A stretch of DNA of 64,000 bases. It comes from JBBTQS01 sp964627055 (GTDB taxonomy: Bacteria > Patescibacteriota > Patescibacteriia > Magasanikbacterales > JBBTQS01). Both the position numbers and the translations under genes were made by a program. Shown here piece after piece: positions 18,225-27,383 of this stretch. The stretch lies in the NCBI GenBank assembly GCA_964627055.1, contig CAZVGV010000003.1, positions 1 through 64,000 on the forward strand, in the 5' to 3' direction. Numbering within the stretch: position 1 is the first letter of the stretch; each line of letters begins with the position of its first letter. The notes below the pieces were generated by a model. It saw only the letters and a list, made by a program, of their open reading frames with translations. It was not told the origin of the DNA and searched no databases.

Positions 18225-18242
18225 GTCGGTTGTGGCTGGGCC

Positions 18243-19025
18243 TCACTTGACGACTCGAAGGTGGCTCGCTCGCTTGCGCGGAGGCTGCGTTTCTTGTTCG
18301 AGAGGATTCTCGATCTGGAAACTATCGTCATTGTAGAATTGCACACGCAGTGAGGTGCGTAGCGCCGCGATTTGGGTGTGCTCCACCAGTGAGGGTGGCG
18401 TGCAATATCGCAGTACTCCATCAGGCGTCATCTCCCATGCCTGATGGTGGACACTGCCGACCGCAATCGTACCGTACCAAAGTGGAACAAATGTGAGGAG
18501 CGGGACGCCGATGTAGAGCAGCTTGTAGAGATCGGAATGCACAGCTGCTGAGAACATGTTCCAGTACACCGGCGAAAGGATGTGTGGAATAATCCACATT
18601 CCAATAGCGCAGAGCACGCATCGAAGCAGCTGTTCTTTCGCCAGCATTCTGTGTGGTGATGCAGAGCACATGAGAAGTGCTTGGTGCAGCAACATCGTGC
18701 GTTCTCGAGTGTGGCACGGATCGTTCCATTCTGTGAGTCGTTGAATGAGGCGAGTTACGAATACCCTCCGAACATCGAAATGCGAACGGAAGGCAAATCG
18801 CCTGAGGTGCCACGAGATGCCGACCGCTACACACAGAATGAGTGTGCAGTAGAAACGTATGTTGTACAGTGCATAAGTTGCACTTACAGCGATGTCTCCC
18901 ATGATGCACACAGCTACGGCCATGCAGCCGGTAATCGCCGTGATGAAGACTGCTGCATCGACAATCTGAAACGCGTGCATCCTCCGTACGTGCATCTCGA
19001 GGCGTTGGAAGTCACTTGTAAACAT
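18243..19025 (-). CDS. Membrane protein of unknown function
   Basis: About 260 aa. Hydrophobic segments: two close together near the N-terminus (VDAAVFITAITGCMAVAVCI; LYNIRFYCTLILCVAVGISW) and two in the second half (CVLCAIGMWIIPHI; LLYIGVPLLTFVPLWYGTIAV). The C-terminal about 60 residues are soluble and end in a basic tail. No family recognised. Start: the frame is open to 19073, but ATG 19025 (MFTSDFQRLEM) is preceded by AGGGAG at 6 nt, as in the other SD-type genes here; 19073 and 19061 are alternatives. G/C-ending codons and its own terminator place it with the accessory monocistronic genes. Confidence 0.6.
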   Translation of the reverse strand: MFTSDFQRLEMHVRRMHAFQIVDAAVFITAITGCMAVAVCIMGDIAVSATYALYNIRFYCTLILCVAVGISWHLRRFAFRSHFDVRRVFVTRLIQRLTEWNDPCHTRERTMLLHQALLMCSASPHRMLAKEQLLRCVLCAIGMWIIPHILSPVYWNMFSAAVHSDLYKLLYIGVPLLTFVPLWYGTIAVGSVHHQAWEMTPDGVLRYCTPPSLVEHTQIAALRTSLRVQFYNDDSFQIENPLEQETQPPRKRASHLRVVK

Positions 19026-19051
19026 CAGTCGCTCCCTGACCACAGTTGAAG

Positions 19052-19081
19052 TTGGGCTCATGGTCCGTGCCATGGTATACT
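19052..19081 (+). promoter_or_regulatory. Putative promoter upstream of the 19094 gene
   Basis: TTGGGC (19052-19057), 18-nt spacer, TATACT (19076-19081), 12 nt before the ATG at 19094. The complementary TAGTAT at 19077-19082 could serve the divergent gene. Confidence 0.45.
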
Positions 19082-19093
19082 AGAAGCACTTCT

Positions 19094-19666
19094 ATGTCCA
19101 GCTTCTTGGGAAGCGTGAGTAACTTCGTTCATTCCATCAACTGGGGGACTCCGACCTGGGATCTTTTCATTTGGATTTTTTTTATTGTCGCATCATTTTT
19201 GTACGGCGTGTCACTCGGACGCGATCGTATTATCGTGATCATGGTCGGGTTGTACATGGCATTGGCGATTGTAGGTAACACGCCATTCCTTCGGTCATTC
19301 ACTGCACAAGTAGATGTCCAGGGTTTTGGTGCGAAATTTACGGTGTTCGTCGGGTCGTTTGTGATTTTCTTTTTCTTGCTTTCGCGTAGCGCACTTTCTG
19401 AAGCACTCAGCCGTGCGAATCCTCGCAACGGAAACTGGCTTCAGGTTTCGATCTACAGTGTGCTGCACGTCGGATTACTCATAAGCATTGTATTGTCATT
19501 CCTGCCGGTTACAAGTATCGCAATGCTTGCACCTATGACCCAGCAAGTATTCCTCTCTGACATGGGTCGGTTCATTTGGCTCATCGCCCCTATCGTGGCT
19601 ATGATCGTATTGCAAAATAATCGAGCTGGTGGTCGACGATTGGGTGTCGAGGATTTTGACGAATAG
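19094..19666 (+). CDS. Conserved-looking integral membrane protein of unknown function
   Basis: 190 aa with four hydrophobic segments: WDLFIWIFFIVASFLYGVSL, VIMVGLYMALAIVG, FTVFVGSFVIFFFLL, and SIYSVLHVGLLISIVLSFL, with a further short one near the end (FIWLIAPIVAMIVL). The general shape recalls CvpA-like proteins but I see no diagnostic motif, so no function is assigned. ATG 19094 gives a clean N-terminus; the upstream in-frame extension to 19046 overlaps the promoter region. T-rich third positions match the core genes rather than the SD-type neighbours. It converges on rnhA across the long inverted repeat. Confidence 0.72.
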   Translation: MSSFLGSVSNFVHSINWGTPTWDLFIWIFFIVASFLYGVSLGRDRIIVIMVGLYMALAIVGNTPFLRSFTAQVDVQGFGAKFTVFVGSFVIFFFLLSRSALSEALSRANPRNGNWLQVSIYSVLHVGLLISIVLSFLPVTSIAMLAPMTQQVFLSDMGRFIWLIAPIVAMIVLQNNRAGGRRLGVEDFDE

Positions 19667-19674
19667 TACAGACG

Positions 19675-19858
19675 TCCTAGAGATAAAAAATGAACCCAAA
19701 GGTTCGTGAGGGGGCCAACGGAGACCAACCAGTCAACCACACGAGCCGTAAGGCAAGAAGCAACCGTCCGGTTGGTCGAGTTAGAGACCCATTTTTCCGG
19801 TTAGGAAAAATGGGGGTGTACCCCGTCGGACCTTTGGGGTCATTTTTTATCGCTAGGA
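19675..19858. repeat. Long near-perfect inverted repeat enclosing about 120 nt of structured sequence
   Basis: The arms are 19675-19706 and 19827-19858: 32 bp paired apart from mismatches at 19681/19852 and 19694/19839 and one G-T pair at 19704/19829. The interior has further helices: GACCAACC (19722-19729) with GGTTGGTC (19770-19777); CCCATTTTTCC with GGAAAAATGGG around a 5-nt loop (19788-19814 region); and a GCC-GTAA-GGC mini-hairpin near 19745. The right arm contains the rnhA stop codon. The A-run and T-run in the arms allow a bidirectional terminator between the two convergent genes, but the enclosed structure is far larger than a terminator needs. A non-coding RNA or a small mobile (MITE-like) element are alternatives. 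Confidence 0.7.
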
Positions 19859-20263
19859 AACGTCGTGCTGTACATCGAGCGCCCTGTTCACCCACGCATC
19901 CGCCTCCTTGTTGTACTCACGGCGCACATGCACGTACTTCACCTGCTTGAACTCGCGGGAAAGCTTGAGTGCGCGCATGAAGAGAACTTGAAGGCCAGGA
20001 TCCTTCACACGCCAATTGCCTGACATTTGTTCGGCAACAAGCTTCGAGTCCATGCGGCATTCGACAGTATCGGCACCGAGTTCTTTGGCACGTTCGAGTG
20101 CAAGAATAAGCGCCATATATTCTGCGTAGTTGTTGGTCTGCGTTCCCAGCCAGCGACCAAATCCAGCAACGATGTCACCTGACTCGGTGAGAACAACAAC
20201 GCCTGATGCTGCTGGTCCTGGGTTATTGCGTGCCCCGCCATCGGTGTAGGTAATCAGTTTCAT
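19853..20263 (-). CDS. rnhA: Ribonuclease HI-family protein
   Basis: 136 aa RNase H fold. Catalytic carboxylates are visible: D in ITYTDGGARNNPGPA (residue 8), E in NNYAEYMALILAL (about residue 48), D in CRMDSKLV (about 72) and D in NKEADAWVNRAL (about 122). This is the compact RNase HI-like type that degrades RNA in RNA-DNA hybrids. Its ATG overlaps the recJ TGA by 4 nt (ATGA), so the two replication/repair nucleases are translationally coupled. The stop lies within the right arm of the long inverted repeat. Confidence 0.93.
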   Translation of the reverse strand: MKLITYTDGGARNNPGPAASGVVVLTESGDIVAGFGRWLGTQTNNYAEYMALILALERAKELGADTVECRMDSKLVAEQMSGNWRVKDPGLQVLFMRALKLSREFKQVKYVHVRREYNKEADAWVNRALDVQHDVS

Positions 20264-22002
20264 ACGGATTTGAGGTCAATAATTTTGCATTCAATTTCTT
20301 GTCGTCCATTCCATTCATTCGTGCCAAGTTGGAATACTACATCCACACGCATCCCACGCTCCACACGTTGCCATAGCTTAGAGAAAAAGGCGACGAACTT
20401 CAGCGGGCGACTGCGATCTGATTGCTGGAGTGTGAGTCGTGTATGGTTTTGCGTTGCGCCCATGCCCATTGATTCTATCACGAGAACGCCGCGTGCAAGG
20501 AACGTTGGCTCTGTATTTCCAATACCGAAGGGCGCGAACTGTTGGAGTACTTGCACTAATCGTGTGTCAATCGTATCAAGATTCAGTTCGGCATCAATTT
20601 CAAGTATTGGTGGTGCAGTAGGAGATTCGATGAGGCGACGCGAAGCGACCTCTGTGAGTGCTTTGCAGAATTCGTCGTAGACATCGCGAGACTTGAGGGT
20701 GAATCCGCATGCTTGTGGGTGCCCGCCGAACTTGAGTAGATAGGGCGCAACCTCGTGGAGCGCATTCGTAATATGAAATGTCTCTACGGATCTCCCAGAT
20801 CCAACGTATGTTTCTCCTGCTTGCCCAAGGACAATGACTGGCTTATTGAAATCATCTTTGAGACGGCTAGCGATGAGACCGATCACGCCTGGAGACCACC
20901 CATCACCGCGCACAAAGAGGATCGGGTCGTTCTCGGTATCGTGGGTAGTGCGGACAAGTTCGCGACCGCGTTTGGTGAGCTCCTCGGTGAGTTTTTGGCG
21001 CAAGGTGTTGTAACTGTGTATGCGTTCGGCAATAGGATGTGCTTCCTCTTCAGTCTCACTCATGAGGAGTGCAAGCGCTTCGCTGGCATGATCCATACGG
21101 CCTGCAGCATTGATGCGCGGAGCAATCTTGAATCCAATGGTTGTAGTGTCCATGGTGCGCTCTTTGCGGCCAGTGGTCTCGAGAAGCTTTTGTAATCCAA
21201 CGCGGCGCGTTTTGTTGAGTACGACAAGCCCAAAACGCGTAAGCGCACGCGTCTCGTGCAATAACGGGACCATATCTGCGACACTCGAAATCGCCACAAG
21301 ATCTAGGAGCCACTTCTCAAACCCTTCATGAGGCATTCCTGCGATCGTTGCATTTCCGCGGTTGCGGTGTTCAGCAAGGAGTCCTTGCGCAAGTTTGAAT
21401 GCAACGCCGCCTCCCGAAAGTGTCTGGTCTGGATACGTTTCGCCTTCGACCTTTGGATGGAGAATAGCAAAGGCTTCTGGGAGTATAGGTGGAACTTGAT
21501 GGTGGTCTGTGACAATGACGTCGATACCATAGGTTCGAGCATGGGCAATTTCCGCCCCATTGCTTACACCACAATCGCATGTGATGACAAGACGTGCTTC
21601 GCGTTCGTGTAGGGTGTCTACGGTTTTTTTGTTGAGTCCGTACCCGTCATGTTCGCGGTGGGGGAGGAAGGACTCAACATGTGCCCCAAGTGCTCGAAGT
21701 GTGGTGCACAGGATTGCAGCTCCACACACACCGTCAGCGTCGTAGTCGCCATGCACGATCACGAGTTCCTGTGATGCAATCGCAAGCCAAATACGGTCCA
21801 CAGCACGACGCATGTCTCGGAACAAGAAAGGATCGTGTACATCTCGGTCGTAGCGAGGGTTCAAAAATTTCTCTGCAGCATCAGCGGTACGAATTCCACG
21901 ACTACGAAGCAACTGTTGCACCAGAGGGTGCAGCGTTGCAAGGTGGGTATCAGTTGTCTCAGGCACCACCGGTGGCGCTGATACGGTCCACACTTTCTCC
22001 AT
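20260..22002 (-). CDS. recJ: Single-stranded-DNA-specific exonuclease RecJ
   Basis: 580 aa DHH-family 5'-3' exonuclease. Visible motifs: HGDYDADGVCGA, VITCDCGVSNG, VTDHHQVPP (the DHH), HPK, RINAAGR and DHHA1 motif GGHPQACGFT; an OB-fold C-terminal part ends the protein. The frame is open to 22068, but ATG 22002 (MEKVWTVSAPP) is preceded by AAAGGAGG at good spacing and gives the normal length. Repair and recombination nuclease, also used in mismatch and RecF-type repair; recR is elsewhere in this window. Confidence 0.97.
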   Translation of the reverse strand: MEKVWTVSAPPVVPETTDTHLATLHPLVQQLLRSRGIRTADAAEKFLNPRYDRDVHDPFLFRDMRRAVDRIWLAIASQELVIVHGDYDADGVCGAAILCTTLRALGAHVESFLPHREHDGYGLNKKTVDTLHEREARLVITCDCGVSNGAEIAHARTYGIDVIVTDHHQVPPILPEAFAILHPKVEGETYPDQTLSGGGVAFKLAQGLLAEHRNRGNATIAGMPHEGFEKWLLDLVAISSVADMVPLLHETRALTRFGLVVLNKTRRVGLQKLLETTGRKERTMDTTTIGFKIAPRINAAGRMDHASEALALLMSETEEEAHPIAERIHSYNTLRQKLTEELTKRGRELVRTTHDTENDPILFVRGDGWSPGVIGLIASRLKDDFNKPVIVLGQAGETYVGSGRSVETFHITNALHEVAPYLLKFGGHPQACGFTLKSRDVYDEFCKALTEVASRRLIESPTAPPILEIDAELNLDTIDTRLVQVLQQFAPFGIGNTEPTFLARGVLVIESMGMGATQNHTRLTLQQSDRSRPLKFVAFFSKLWQRVERGMRVDVVFQLGTNEWNGRQEIECKIIDLKSV

Positions 22003-22024
22003 GCCTCCTTTGGTTAGCGCGCTC

Positions 22025-22126
22025 CTAATAACTGAAGATTGGCGCGAGTTCAAGTACAATAAGCGCAAGAATCATGATGCTGCACACGACAGCCCAGGCA
22101 ATCTTAAGGATTTTCTTCTTCTGCAT
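22025..22126 (-). CDS. Small single-span membrane protein (33 aa)
   Basis: Short ORF in the recJ upstream gap, ATG at 22126 and TAG at 22025-22027. It encodes a basic N-terminus (MQKKKILK) and one hydrophobic helix (WAVVCSIMILALIVLEL). It begins 4 nt after the stop of the dehydrogenase-like gene and ends 22 nt before the recJ start, filling the gap neatly. The basic-then-hydrophobic pattern is non-random, but with 33 codons coding is not certain. No function assigned. Confidence 0.5.
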   Translation of the reverse strand: MQKKKILKIAWAVVCSIMILALIVLELAPIFSY

Positions 22127-22130
22127 AGCA

Positions 22131-23918
22131 TTAACGGGTTACGCGATATATCATACCCGACTTGTCGTCACTGATGAAGAGCGCACCATCGGGGCCAAAT
22201 GTCAGTCCAGTGGGGCGACCATACGCGGTTCGCGCAGGGTTTTGGCCTTCTATAATGCGCTTCCATCCAGAGAAGGCGACTTCTTCTTGTGTGATCGTCG
22301 TGCCTTCGCGGTGCAGACGAACAATCGTGTATCCATTAGGGTCTACTTGATCCCATGAGCCGTGGAGCGCAGAGAGAATATCGCCCTGCCATTCGTCGGG
22401 GAACATTTTGGAATCAACAAACACAAGTCCAAGTGGTGCAACATGTGCTGCATACATATGGACTGGGGCTTCCTGTGCCACACAGTCTGCTGCGGTTGCC
22501 ATTTCCGGGTCTGGAATATTTTCTCCGTAACAGTTGGGCCAACCATACACTGCACCTTCTCGTATGATGTTGACTTCGTCTGGCGGCAGATCGTGCCCCA
22601 TCTCATCACGACCCATATCATTACCCCAGAGTCGTCCTTCTGGATCAAACGCTGCAAATACGGTGTTACGAACGCCTCGTGCGATGAGTGTTTTGTTGCT
22701 GCCATCTGGGTTAATGCGCCAGATTGCCGCATAACGATCATCGGTTTCGCGGCATACGTTACAGCTCGAACCAATGCTGATGTAGAGTGTCTTGTCTGGC
22801 CCTACAAAGATGCTTCGTGTGCGATGCTCTCCACCAGTTGGGAAGTCCATGATTCGTGTGGCGTTGCTTGCACGATACGTTCTCGATTCGTAGGTGTACT
22901 TGTACAACCCGTCTTCCTGTGCCACAAAGAGTGCACCATCAAGAAATGCAATGCCATTGGGGAAGAGTAGGTCACTGAGCACGAGTACACGTCGATCTGC
23001 AATACCATCGTGGTTATCATCAGGAAGTGCCACAACAGTTCGATCGACCAGGTCGCTGACAAGCATGGTGCCATCTGGTGCAAACGTCATGACACGTGGG
23101 GCAAGAAGTCCGCTTGCAAAGAGACCAACCTTCAATCCTGCTGGCGCAGTAATTGCGAATGGAATTTTGCCATTTGATTTGGTTGGGAGTCCGTAGGCAG
23201 AACGGCTTTCCGGAATGGAGGCAAGATCCTTGGACTTCACGCCCAGAGCAATGGCTGCGATAACACGCATCGACGTGGTGTTGCCACCCAAGAAGTACCG
23301 GCGATTATCGCGAGGGCTCACGTACCATACGTGACCTCGGGTTTCAGTTTGCAAAATAAATCTACCTGCCATCTTTTTTGTGAAGGCATGATCGACTGGT
23401 AATCGGAGAGCATTTGGGCGTAGGGGATCATACGCATTGCGTAGTTCCACCATATCTTCGTAGGAGTCTCCGTCAGTGTCAGTAGAAGCTGGGTTCGTTC
23501 CAAGCGCCTGTTCAAGCATGTTCGGTACGCCGTCACCATCTGTGTCAGGGTCACCAGCGCGTAGGTGTGCAAATGGAAGCGGATCGTCAGCCTTTGTGTC
23601 GAATCCGAGTGCTAATCGCGCAAGGTTCGCATTACTTACTCCGATTCCTGTTGCAGCAGTGAGATTGGCAACATCTTCAGGGCGATAGATGCGGTAGCGG
23701 TCGCAACGGACTGGATCAATATACCAGAGTGCACCTTGTGCCTCTGGCTCGACAACGACATGTCCGGCAAGTTTTTTTGCGAGTGCTGTAGCCTTGCTGC
23801 ATGTTCGATCGTAGTTGCCCATGCGCTGCTCGATTCCAGAAGGGGCAGCCATTGCTGAGCCATAGAGCAGAGCACTTGCTGCAAGAGCGACAGGGAGCGA
23901 GAGTAAAAGAGCGCGCAT
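22131..23918 (-). CDS. Secreted sorbosone/glucose-dehydrogenase-like beta-propeller with CPR surface modules
   Basis: 595 aa. Signal peptide residues 1-25 (ends SAMAAP). Two copies of a WYV/WYI module, residues about 50-105 and 183-235, each with 'G..ALWYI/GHVWYV.P....RY...' then a GIGV/ALGV..(N/D)L ending. Between them is a calcium-binding stretch DPDTDGDGVPN and TDTDGDSYED (about 123-155). Residues about 250-595 form a GSDH/L-sorbosone-dehydrogenase-type propeller (LLVSDLVDRTV-like strands, SIGSSCNVC, HGSWDQ, GRPTGLTFGPDG). Family members are often PQQ-dependent; catalysis is not shown here. Start ATG 23918 fits the signal peptide. It follows lepA by 13 nt, an unexpected operon partner. Confidence 0.85.
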   Translation of the reverse strand: MRALLLSLPVALAASALLYGSAMAAPSGIEQRMGNYDRTCSKATALAKKLAGHVVVEPEAQGALWYIDPVRCDRYRIYRPEDVANLTAATGIGVSNANLARLALGFDTKADDPLPFAHLRAGDPDTDGDGVPNMLEQALGTNPASTDTDGDSYEDMVELRNAYDPLRPNALRLPVDHAFTKKMAGRFILQTETRGHVWYVSPRDNRRYFLGGNTTSMRVIAAIALGVKSKDLASIPESRSAYGLPTKSNGKIPFAITAPAGLKVGLFASGLLAPRVMTFAPDGTMLVSDLVDRTVVALPDDNHDGIADRRVLVLSDLLFPNGIAFLDGALFVAQEDGLYKYTYESRTYRASNATRIMDFPTGGEHRTRSIFVGPDKTLYISIGSSCNVCRETDDRYAAIWRINPDGSNKTLIARGVRNTVFAAFDPEGRLWGNDMGRDEMGHDLPPDEVNIIREGAVYGWPNCYGENIPDPEMATAADCVAQEAPVHMYAAHVAPLGLVFVDSKMFPDEWQGDILSALHGSWDQVDPNGYTIVRLHREGTTITQEEVAFSGWKRIIEGQNPARTAYGRPTGLTFGPDGALFISDDKSGMIYRVTR

Positions 23919-23931
23919 ACGAAGTGTAATA

Positions 23932-25749
23932 TTAGGAGCGTCGCAGAACTGCAAGATATGCCTCGGGAGGAATATCTACTTTTCCAGCGCCCATCTCCAT
24001 CATTTTTTTCTTTCCTTTTTTCTGCTTTTCGAGGAGCTTGCGCTTACGGGTCACGTCACCACCGTACAATTTTGCTGTTACATCTTTGCGCAGTGCTGAG
24101 ATACGTTCGCTTGCGATAACCTTACCACCAATTGCTGCTTGGATTTTGATCACAAACATCTGTTGGGGGAGTGTACCCTTCAGCTTCTCTACAATTACTT
24201 TACCATGATGGAACGCTTCTTCGCGCCATACGAGGGTTGCGAGTGCTTCTACAGGTTCATCTGCCACAAGAATATCGAGGCGGATAATGTCCGCTGGGCG
24301 CATCTCGAAGAATTCGTAGTTGAGTGATGCGTATCCAGAACTTACGGATTTGAGCTTGTCGTAGAAGTCGACAAGGATCGCAGCAAGTGGCATGCGGTAG
24401 TGCAAAATAACACGACGTTGTCCGGTAACAGATGCAAGGAACTCTGTGGTGATGTATTCACCATGTTTCTCCTGAACAAGTGTCATGACATTACCAATCG
24501 TGTCGTGGGTGGTAACAATGTCAACAGTCATCCAAGGCTCCTCAATCTCTTGCATGTGATTCTGCTCGGGGAGATCCTGTGGGCTCTTGATAGTCATTAC
24601 CGTGCCATCGGTCTTCGTTACACGATACGCAACCGAAGGAATCGTGGCTGTGATTTCGAGCTTGTGTTCGCGGCGCAATCGCTCCTGGACAATTTCTAGG
24701 TGCAATAACCCCAAGAATCCACAGCGGAAACCAAATCCGAGTGCGCGTGAATGTTCGGGCTCGAATTGCAATGACGAGTCAGAGAGCACGAGCTTTTCCA
24801 TGGCATCGCGTAGCGCAGAGTAGTCGTCACCTTCCTTTGGAAAGATGCCGGCAAATACCATTGGTTTTATTTCTTTGTACCCTTCCAGCGGAAGAACGCC
24901 GTCGCGTGTGGCGGTGAGTGTGATGGTGTCACCAACACGACAGGTCTTGAGGTCCTTAAGTCCTGTGACAAGCATGCCGATTTCGCCAGTAGCAATGCGA
25001 TCGGTCACCTTGAACTTCGGAGTAAAATATCCGACATCAAGTGGTTGTGTGTCGCGACCAGTACCGATGAATCGCAATGGGGCGCGTGCGTCCATTGATC
25101 CATCAATAACACGAACCGATGCCACGACGCCGCGGAACTCGTCGTAGTAGGAGTCGAAAATCAATGCGCGCGTTGGTGCGGCACTGTCACCCTTTGGTGC
25201 AGGAATTCGTTCTACGACTGCTTGAAGAATCTGGTCGACACCTGCACCAGTCTTACCACTTGCAAGAATAATATCTTCATCACGGCAGCCAATGAGGCCT
25301 TTGATTTCTTCGCGAGTCTTCTCAACCTCGGCAGCAGGGAGGTCGATCTTGTTGAGCACAGGAATGATTTCGAGATTCTGCTCGAGTGCAAGATAGAGGT
25401 TCGCGAGTGTCTGTGCCTGCACGCCCTGCGTGCAGTCTACGAGGAGAAGTGCACCCTCAACTGCGGCAAGTGAACGAGAAACTTCGTAGGTGAAGTCCAC
25501 GTGTCCTGGGGTATCAATTAAGTTCAGTGTGTACTCCTCATTGCGGGTCGGATGGGTGTACTTCATGCGTACCGGCTGCAACTTGATGGTGATGCCGCGC
25601 TCTCGTTCAATATCCATCTGGTCGAGAAGCTGCGACTTCATTTCACGCGCCGATACAGTATGCGTCAATTCAAGAAGACGGTCCGCGAGTGTGGACTTTC
25701 CGTGGTCAATATGAGCAATAATGCAGAAATTGCGGATGCGGTCGAGCAT
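23932..25749 (-). CDS. lepA: Elongation factor 4 (LepA)
   Basis: 605 aa translational GTPase that back-translocates or remodels stalled ribosomes. G1 AHIDHGKST (residues 11-19), G2/switch I with RERGITIKLQ, G3 DTPGHVDF, G4 NKIDLP, followed by EF4 domains II-V and the LepA-specific C-terminal domain (VTRKRKLLEKQKKGKKKM). ATG 25749 (MLDRIRNFCII) is the family-typical start although the frame extends to 25899 into murJ. It starts 11 nt after the murJ stop. Length is normal. Confidence 0.98.
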   Translation of the reverse strand: MLDRIRNFCIIAHIDHGKSTLADRLLELTHTVSAREMKSQLLDQMDIERERGITIKLQPVRMKYTHPTRNEEYTLNLIDTPGHVDFTYEVSRSLAAVEGALLLVDCTQGVQAQTLANLYLALEQNLEIIPVLNKIDLPAAEVEKTREEIKGLIGCRDEDIILASGKTGAGVDQILQAVVERIPAPKGDSAAPTRALIFDSYYDEFRGVVASVRVIDGSMDARAPLRFIGTGRDTQPLDVGYFTPKFKVTDRIATGEIGMLVTGLKDLKTCRVGDTITLTATRDGVLPLEGYKEIKPMVFAGIFPKEGDDYSALRDAMEKLVLSDSSLQFEPEHSRALGFGFRCGFLGLLHLEIVQERLRREHKLEITATIPSVAYRVTKTDGTVMTIKSPQDLPEQNHMQEIEEPWMTVDIVTTHDTIGNVMTLVQEKHGEYITTEFLASVTGQRRVILHYRMPLAAILVDFYDKLKSVSSGYASLNYEFFEMRPADIIRLDILVADEPVEALATLVWREEAFHHGKVIVEKLKGTLPQQMFVIKIQAAIGGKVIASERISALRKDVTAKLYGGDVTRKRKLLEKQKKGKKKMMEMGAGKVDIPPEAYLAVLRRS

Positions 25750-25759
25750 GCTAAACCCG

Positions 25760-27382
25760 TTATTCGTTGGCACTGGTGGTATTGGCAAGTTCGTCTGTTG
25801 GGCCAGGATTCTTGAAGAATCGAGAGCGTATTGAGGCAATGAAACCCACCATTTCTGGGGATTTGAGTGCGTAGAGAATTCCACCGTAGACCAGTGCACC
25901 GATAGTAGCAGGTAGTATGAGCTGCGTAAACACTGCCCAGAAGGTTTCAGTGCCGATCGTCATACCTACCAGTGTTTTGCTTACCTGTACAACAATGCCA
26001 GTCACGATGCCGGCTCCGAGCATGCTATAGATAGCGGTGAGGCTACCTTCTTCACGTAAGGAGCCTACTTGGCGGCGTAAGAGGTACCAAAGCACGATCA
26101 CTTGCACGGTTACTCCAAGAGAGAAGGCGAGGGCAATGCCTGCGATGCCGAGTGTGGTTTGGGTGACCAAGGTATAGGCAAGTGCAATCGTCGCTGCAAC
26201 ACCCACAAGCGCCGCATATAGTGGAGTGCGAGCGTCGTGGAGTGCGTAGAAGGCTCGCTGGAGAAGTGGAAGTACGGCTTGTGCAACGAGTGAGAGCGAG
26301 AAGAGTGCGAGTGCATCTCCTGTCGCGATTGTGGCGTTCCAGTCGAATGCACCTGCACCTAGCACAACACGTGTAATTTGTGCGCGGAGTAAGAGGAAGT
26401 ACACGGTGAGCAGCACCATGAAGAAAATAATCTGCCGAAGTGTCGCGCTTAGATGTGCAACGAACGATTCGATGTCGCCCTTTGCAGCAAATGCGGAGAG
26501 TGTTGGGAACGCTGCGATAGCAAAAGACACTCCGATGATGCCAACGGGGAATGACTGGAGGTTGTTGGCATAATGGAAGATAGCAAGTGCTCCCACCGAG
26601 ACAGTGGATGCAAATGAAGTGAGCACAATAATGGTGAGTTGTGTTGCGCCGAGTCCAATCGCACGAGGAACCATAATCCGTAGAATTTGGTGGAGTTCCT
26701 TCATCCGCCAATCAATCTGACGGGTCCATCGGAATCCAGCACGCCAGAGTGCAGGAAGTTGTACAAAGAGGTGTAATAATGCACCAATAATGACCCCGTA
26801 TGCCAATCCCATGGGACCGTATGCTGGTACGAGAAATACTGCACCTGCAATGATACCCAAGTTGTAGAGAATGGGTGTGAGTGCGTAGATTACGAAATAG
26901 TGAAGCGATTGAAGTACCCCACTTACAATCGCGCTAAGTCCAAGGATGATCGGGCTGACGAAGATCACGCGCATGAGACGCGTCGTGAGTTCCATTTTTT
27001 CTGGAGAGAAGCCAGGGACAATCACCGCGGTAATAGCTGGAGCAAAGACTATTAGTACGAGACTGACTACAATAAGTACAATACCGAGAACGTTCAGAGC
27101 GGTTGAGACAAGCTTCCAGGCACGTTCTTTGTCCTTTTGCCACAATGACGAAAAGACAGGAATGAATCCAGCTGACAGTGCACCCATCACGAGGAGCATG
27201 TAGAGAAGGTCGGGGAGACGAAATGCAGCTACATACGCGTCGACTAGATCACCGGTACCGAATTGCGAAGCAAAGATTCGTTCGCGGAAAATACCGATAA
27301 ATCGGCTCAAAAATGATGCGGCAGCGAGTACCATTGCTGCGCCAGTGATGGATTTGGATTTGCTGTTGAGGAAGGAGAGCAT
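25760..27382 (-). CDS. murJ: Lipid II flippase MurJ (MviN)
   Basis: 540 aa MOP-superfamily flippase with about 14 hydrophobic helices. N-terminal signature GAAMVLAAASFLSRFIGIFRERIFASQFG and DAYVAAFRLPDLL are typical of MurJ. Translocates lipid II across the membrane for peptidoglycan assembly, or serves a related flippase role in glycan export. ATG 27382 lies 1 nt after the stop of the upstream membrane-protein gene; the longer frame to 27451 overlaps that gene and is rejected. The C-terminal tail is Thr/Asn-rich and soluble. Confidence 0.96.
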   Translation of the reverse strand: MLSFLNSKSKSITGAAMVLAAASFLSRFIGIFRERIFASQFGTGDLVDAYVAAFRLPDLLYMLLVMGALSAGFIPVFSSLWQKDKERAWKLVSTALNVLGIVLIVVSLVLIVFAPAITAVIVPGFSPEKMELTTRLMRVIFVSPIILGLSAIVSGVLQSLHYFVIYALTPILYNLGIIAGAVFLVPAYGPMGLAYGVIIGALLHLFVQLPALWRAGFRWTRQIDWRMKELHQILRIMVPRAIGLGATQLTIIVLTSFASTVSVGALAIFHYANNLQSFPVGIIGVSFAIAAFPTLSAFAAKGDIESFVAHLSATLRQIIFFMVLLTVYFLLLRAQITRVVLGAGAFDWNATIATGDALALFSLSLVAQAVLPLLQRAFYALHDARTPLYAALVGVAATIALAYTLVTQTTLGIAGIALAFSLGVTVQVIVLWYLLRRQVGSLREEGSLTAIYSMLGAGIVTGIVVQVSKTLVGMTIGTETFWAVFTQLILPATIGALVYGGILYALKSPEMVGFIASIRSRFFKNPGPTDELANTTSANE

Positions 27383-27383
27383 G

